A stretch of 64,000 nt of DNA from positions 1 to 64,000 of the forward strand of contig CAMDXI010000002.1 of the NCBI GenBank assembly GCA_945878695.1, in the 5' to 3' direction. Below the pieces are notes generated by a model, which saw only the letters and a program-made list of their open reading frames with translations, was not told the DNA's origin and did no database searches. Positions 61,022-64,000 of this stretch are shown here, in pieces (position 1 is the first letter of the stretch; every line of letters starts with the position of its first letter). The position numbers and the translations under genes are program-made. This DNA comes from Methylotenera oryzisoli. Lineage in GTDB: Bacteria; Pseudomonadota; Gammaproteobacteria; Burkholderiales; Methylophilaceae.

Positions 61022-62230
61022 ATGGGTGATTTAGTCAAAATATGGCGAATTTTTAGTTCGGCACCCCATCGGGTTTTCTTTTTCTGGGGTGGGGTTCAGT
61101 CCTTACTCTCGTTGTCTTGGTGGCTAATTGATTTAGCCGGACGCTATGCTGGGTTGTTCGCGCCCATATCATGGACCCTTCCCCCTGTTGATGCTCATGC
61201 TTTTTTGATGATTTATGGCTTCTTCCCATTTTTCATTTTTGGTTTTTTAATGACCACATTTCCTCGCTGGATGAACGGTGAAGAAGTCGAGCGCAGGGCC
61301 TACCTAGCAGCATTTTCCTTGATGGCCTGTGGGTCAATGTTGTTTTATGTAGGTTTAATATTTAGTTTAATCGTTTTAAAAATAGCCTACTTATCATTCT
61401 TGGCAGGATGGGGCTTGGGATTGCATGCATTGTTGCGGGTCTATCGGCGTGCTAAGCACCCCGATAAGCGCCATGCAACTATCACTTGGGTGGTGCTGGG
61501 CGTGGGTTGGATACTGTTGTTTGGGTTTGCTAGTAGTCAGACAGGCTTAATCGCCATTGCCAAGGTAGGCGGTATTTGGTTAATTTTATTACCAGTATTT
61601 TTTGCCGTCAGCCACAGGATGATTCCCTTTTTTTCCGCCAACGTTATAGCCAACTACAACATTGTTCGACCTAATTGGGCGCTAACCTTAGTGCCTGGCT
61701 TTGCGCTTATACATGGCCTATTTGAGCTTCTTGGCCTGCCGGCATGGACATGGTTGGTTGATTTGCCTATGGCAGTTAGCGCACTGTATTTAACGCGCGC
61801 TTGGCGCCTGCGCGATAGCCTTCGTGTGCCTATATTGGCTATGTTGCATATTGGCTTTGCATGGTTAGGTTTGGCGCTAATTTTGTACGCATTGCAAAGT
61901 CTAGTTTTATTTTTTACGGGGCAATGGATATTGGCTAAAGCGCCTTTGCATGCGCTTAGCATAGGCTACTTTAGCTCGGTGCTAATGGCCATGGCTACTC
62001 GGGTTACCTTAGGGCATTCGGGAAGAATGCTCCAAGCCGATCAATTAACATGGCTTGTTTTCTTGTCTTTTCAATCCGTAGCCATGTTGAGGCTGGTTGC
62101 AGAAATACCTGGCTTAGACTTTATGATGCGCACGCACTTTTATCTTTGTGCGGCAGTGGTTTGGTTGATTTGTTTTGGGATTTGGGCTTATAAATACCTG
62201 CCTATTCATTGGCAGGATAGGGCTCATTAA
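61022..62230 (+). CDS. nnrS: NnrS family protein
   Basis: A 402-residue polytopic membrane protein with about 12 transmembrane segments. NnrS motifs: APHRVFFFWGGVQSLLSLSWWLIDL, DAHAFLMIYGFFPFFIFGFLMTTFPRW, GIWLILLPVFFAVSHRMIPFFSANVI and ALHALSIGYFSSVLMAMATRVTLGHSGRML with several conserved His. NnrS is a haem- and copper-containing protein that relieves nitric-oxide stress during denitrification. It lies directly downstream of an FNR-type box and upstream of narX-narL. Confidence 0.93.
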   Translation: MGDLVKIWRIFSSAPHRVFFFWGGVQSLLSLSWWLIDLAGRYAGLFAPISWTLPPVDAHAFLMIYGFFPFFIFGFLMTTFPRWMNGEEVERRAYLAAFSLMACGSMLFYVGLIFSLIVLKIAYLSFLAGWGLGLHALLRVYRRAKHPDKRHATITWVVLGVGWILLFGFASSQTGLIAIAKVGGIWLILLPVFFAVSHRMIPFFSANVIANYNIVRPNWALTLVPGFALIHGLFELLGLPAWTWLVDLPMAVSALYLTRAWRLRDSLRVPILAMLHIGFAWLGLALILYALQSLVLFFTGQWILAKAPLHALSIGYFSSVLMAMATRVTLGHSGRMLQADQLTWLVFLSFQSVAMLRLVAEIPGLDFMMRTHFYLCAAVVWLICFGIWAYKYLPIHWQDRAH

Positions 62231-62275
62231 GCGTGTAAGCGACTAGCTAAGCTAGCCAAAGTTGGGTGATGACTA

Positions 62276-63721
62276 ATGATGATGAAGCGCAAAATTCGCG
62301 ACAAGATTATAGGCTTATTGCTGCTCTATTTTTTAGTGGCAATGCTGGCCATAAGTGCAACCTTGACGGCATCTTGGCGCCTGGAAGGGGCTGCCGCCGC
62401 GATCAATGAGGCAGGCAGAGAGCGCATGCGCTCTTATCGAATAGCCTATTTGTTGGAGCGGCAAGTAGCTTCGCCTGAAGCGCAATTGCAGCAAGTGATA
62501 GAGCAAGAAATGCGTTCATTTGAATCGGGATTACTTGAATTGTCCCAAGGCAATCCGCAACGCCCATTGTTTTTACCTAAAGAGCCTGAAGTGCGCTCTA
62601 GAATGGCTCATTTAACTCGTTCTTGGCAAAGTAACATCAAGCCACAAATTACAAAAATTCTTGGCAGTCGCAGGCAAGTGGAACAGCAAGTTGCCCTGCA
62701 AAGTTACCGGCCTATGCTGGAAAATTATGTTGCTAGCATTAATAATTTAGTCAGCTTGCTTGAGCGCAGCAATGCAAAATCCACCTTGTATTTACGTAGC
62801 TTACAGGTCGTTTTAATGTTGTTAGCGTTGGCAGGTACGATATTGATGGTTTACCTTTTTATGCGTATGGTGGTGCGTCCAGTCACCCAGTTGCGTGAGG
62901 GGATGCAGAGGATGACTGGCGCAGATTTTGCGGTGCGGTTGCCAGTCGATAGTCAAGATGAGTTGGGTGAATTGGCCCTCGGCTTTAACCGCATGGCCGA
63001 TGAGTTGCAAGATCTGTATGCCACCTTGGAACAACGCGTTGAAGATAAAACCCGTAGCATAGAGGCTAAAAATCGTGAATTGGCTACCTTGGATAAGGAA
63101 ATGGCGATTTCGGAACAACGTAATTTGTTGGCGCAGGAGTTGCACGATAGCATTGCCCAGTCATTGGCTTTTCTCAATATTCAAACACAATTAGTGCAAG
63201 AAGATTTTAAACAGGCGCATCATGAAGAAGTTGAGCAAGGTTTAGTTAAAATTCGTGAAGGCGTACAGGAAAGTTACGACCACGTGCGTGAATTGTTATT
63301 GCATTTTCGTAGCCGTTTTAGCGGGACGGATTTGTTAACAGCCATAGGAATGGCTTTGGAAAAGGTGACTGAGCAAACCGGGATTAAGACCAGTTTAAAT
63401 GCCATCGGACAGATGCCGCTGCTGCAAGCTGAGCAAGTGACGCAGCTCATGCACATCGTGCAAGAAGCACTTTCTAATGTGCGCAAGCACGCCCACGCCA
63501 GTTTAATTGATGTGGAAATAACCTGGGCTTCGGCATTTGAAATTCATATACGGGACAATGGGGTCGGCTTTGACGTGCAGCAAGATCCAGGTGAGGCGCA
63601 CGTCGGCCTACGTATTATGCACGAACGTGCACAGCGTATCGGCGCACTACTGATTGTTAAGGCCACTGTTAATGGCACGCATATTTGCCTCATACTGCCG
63701 AAGTCATTAACCGGAAACTAA
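62276..63721 (+). CDS. narX: NarX/NarQ-type nitrate sensor histidine kinase
   Basis: A 481-residue sensor kinase: transmembrane helices at about 11-31 and 176-197 flank a periplasmic domain whose start (AINEAGRERMRSYRIAYLLERQV) resembles the P-box of nitrate sensors (NxAGxxRMxSYR). HAMP is at about 195-248 (RMVVRPVTQLREGMQRMTGADFAVRLPVDSQDELGELALGFNRMADEL), then HisKA_3 with phospho-His in LLAQELHDSIAQSLAFLNIQ and HATPase (NVRKHAHASLIDVEITW, DNGVGFDV, GLRIMHERAQRIGA). It is followed after 4 bp by its response regulator. Confidence 0.92.
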   Translation: MMMKRKIRDKIIGLLLLYFLVAMLAISATLTASWRLEGAAAAINEAGRERMRSYRIAYLLERQVASPEAQLQQVIEQEMRSFESGLLELSQGNPQRPLFLPKEPEVRSRMAHLTRSWQSNIKPQITKILGSRRQVEQQVALQSYRPMLENYVASINNLVSLLERSNAKSTLYLRSLQVVLMLLALAGTILMVYLFMRMVVRPVTQLREGMQRMTGADFAVRLPVDSQDELGELALGFNRMADELQDLYATLEQRVEDKTRSIEAKNRELATLDKEMAISEQRNLLAQELHDSIAQSLAFLNIQTQLVQEDFKQAHHEEVEQGLVKIREGVQESYDHVRELLLHFRSRFSGTDLLTAIGMALEKVTEQTGIKTSLNAIGQMPLLQAEQVTQLMHIVQEALSNVRKHAHASLIDVEITWASAFEIHIRDNGVGFDVQQDPGEAHVGLRIMHERAQRIGALLIVKATVNGTHICLILPKSLTGN

Positions 63722-63725
63722 GCTT

Positions 63726-64000
63726 ATGCATGAGACCCGCGTTTTAATTATTGATGATCACACCTTATTTCGCAGTGGCATTAAATTGTTACTTGAGCGC
63801 CAAGCTGGATTTGCTGTGGTGGGCGAGGCAGGTAACGCTTTAGATGGAGTTAAGCGCGCAAAAAAACTCAAGCCAGATGTCATTTTGTTGGACTTGCATA
63901 TGCCGGATACGAGCGGTTTGCAAGTGATCGCTTTGTTGCGTGAAGAAGCCCCCTTGGCGCAAATTATTATGCTGACCGTGTCAGAAGACGCGGAAGATTT
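63726..64000 (+). CDS. narL: NarL-type response regulator, C-terminus cut by window edge
   Basis: From the ATG at 63726 the first 91 codons of a receiver domain are present: ETRVLIIDDHTLFRSGIKLLLERQAGF, phospho-Asp in VILLDLHMPDTSGL, and LAQIIMLTVSEDAEDL. This is the NarL/FixJ receiver pattern, and pairing with the HisKA_3 kinase just upstream supports a nitrate/nitrite regulator. The DNA-binding LuxR-type domain lies outside the window. Confidence 0.9.
   Translation, partial: MHETRVLIIDDHTLFRSGIKLLLERQAGFAVVGEAGNALDGVKRAKKLKPDVILLDLHMPDTSGLQVIALLREEAPLAQIIMLTVSEDAED

Noticed and set aside
1-64000. CRISPR arrays, insertion sequences and complete known defence systems
   Set aside because: No regularly spaced identical repeats with unique spacers, no transposase genes and no recognisable defence operon were seen.

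Overview
The window looks like chromosome of a betaproteobacterium of the Nitrosomonadales type, possibly Methylophilaceae-like; family rank is a guess from gene content, not a computed placement. Supporting signs are the zapA-6S RNA pair, dapF-DUF484-xerC, an S-adenosylhomocysteine (SAH) riboswitch on ahcY-metF, def-fmt-rsmB-DUF4390-ntrY-ntrX, and a kdsDC-lptCAB-rpoN-hpf-hprK-rapZ-PTS cluster. Both ends are cut: a Sel1-repeat gene at the left, a NarL-type regulator at the right.

Layout. (1) 1-3.13 kb is AT-richer accessory DNA: a tyrosine integrase and three co-directed cargo genes, abutting the 5' half of a tRNA-Phe gene that lacks its 3' half here. (2) 3.2-6.3 kb is a vitamin B12 uptake operon, btuB-btuM, under a cobalamin riboswitch. 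(3) 6.3-18.1 kb holds a ZapB-like gene, zapA, 6S RNA, DUF2237, EVE, a beta-propeller, ilvA, rpiA, yggX, dgkA, a metal-type TonB receptor with a small secreted partner, sodB, and xerC-DUF484-dapF. (4) 18.3-22.5 kb is the activated methyl cycle: metK, then SAH riboswitch-ahcY-YvlD-like-metF. (5) 22.5-32.4 kb has smg-dprA-LysM (minus) and the operon from def to ntrX (plus). (6) 32.4-45.0 kb is a run of minus-strand genes: a kdsD-kdsC fusion, lptC, lptA, lptB, rpoN, hpf, hprK, rapZ, EIIA-Man, HPr, EI, prlC, xthA. (7) 45-60.8 kb holds a KefB-type antiporter, thiO, an outer-membrane barrel with a broken start, moaC, bepA, ahpC-ahpF, hda, purM, an rRNA methyltransferase and a dicarboxylate symporter. 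(8) 61-64 kb is a nitrate/NO module, nnrS-narX-narL, behind an FNR-type box.

How it works together. B12 uptake, metK, ahcY and metF would all serve methionine/SAM turnover. EI-HPr-EIIA-Man with HprK and RapZ look like a regulatory phosphorelay without sugar permeases. KdsDC and LptABC make and move lipopolysaccharide. NarX/NarL, NnrS and the FNR-like box point to facultative denitrification.

Most notable: the KdsD-KdsC single-chain fusion lacking CBS domains; an NtrX whose AAA+ core has lost its Walker, GAFTGA and arginine-finger residues; an outer-membrane protein out of frame at an A7 tract; a perfect 11-bp inverted repeat placed like a LysR-type operator before ahpC; and the interrupted tRNA-Phe at the island edge. 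I found no CRISPR array, no insertion sequence and no complete known defence system.
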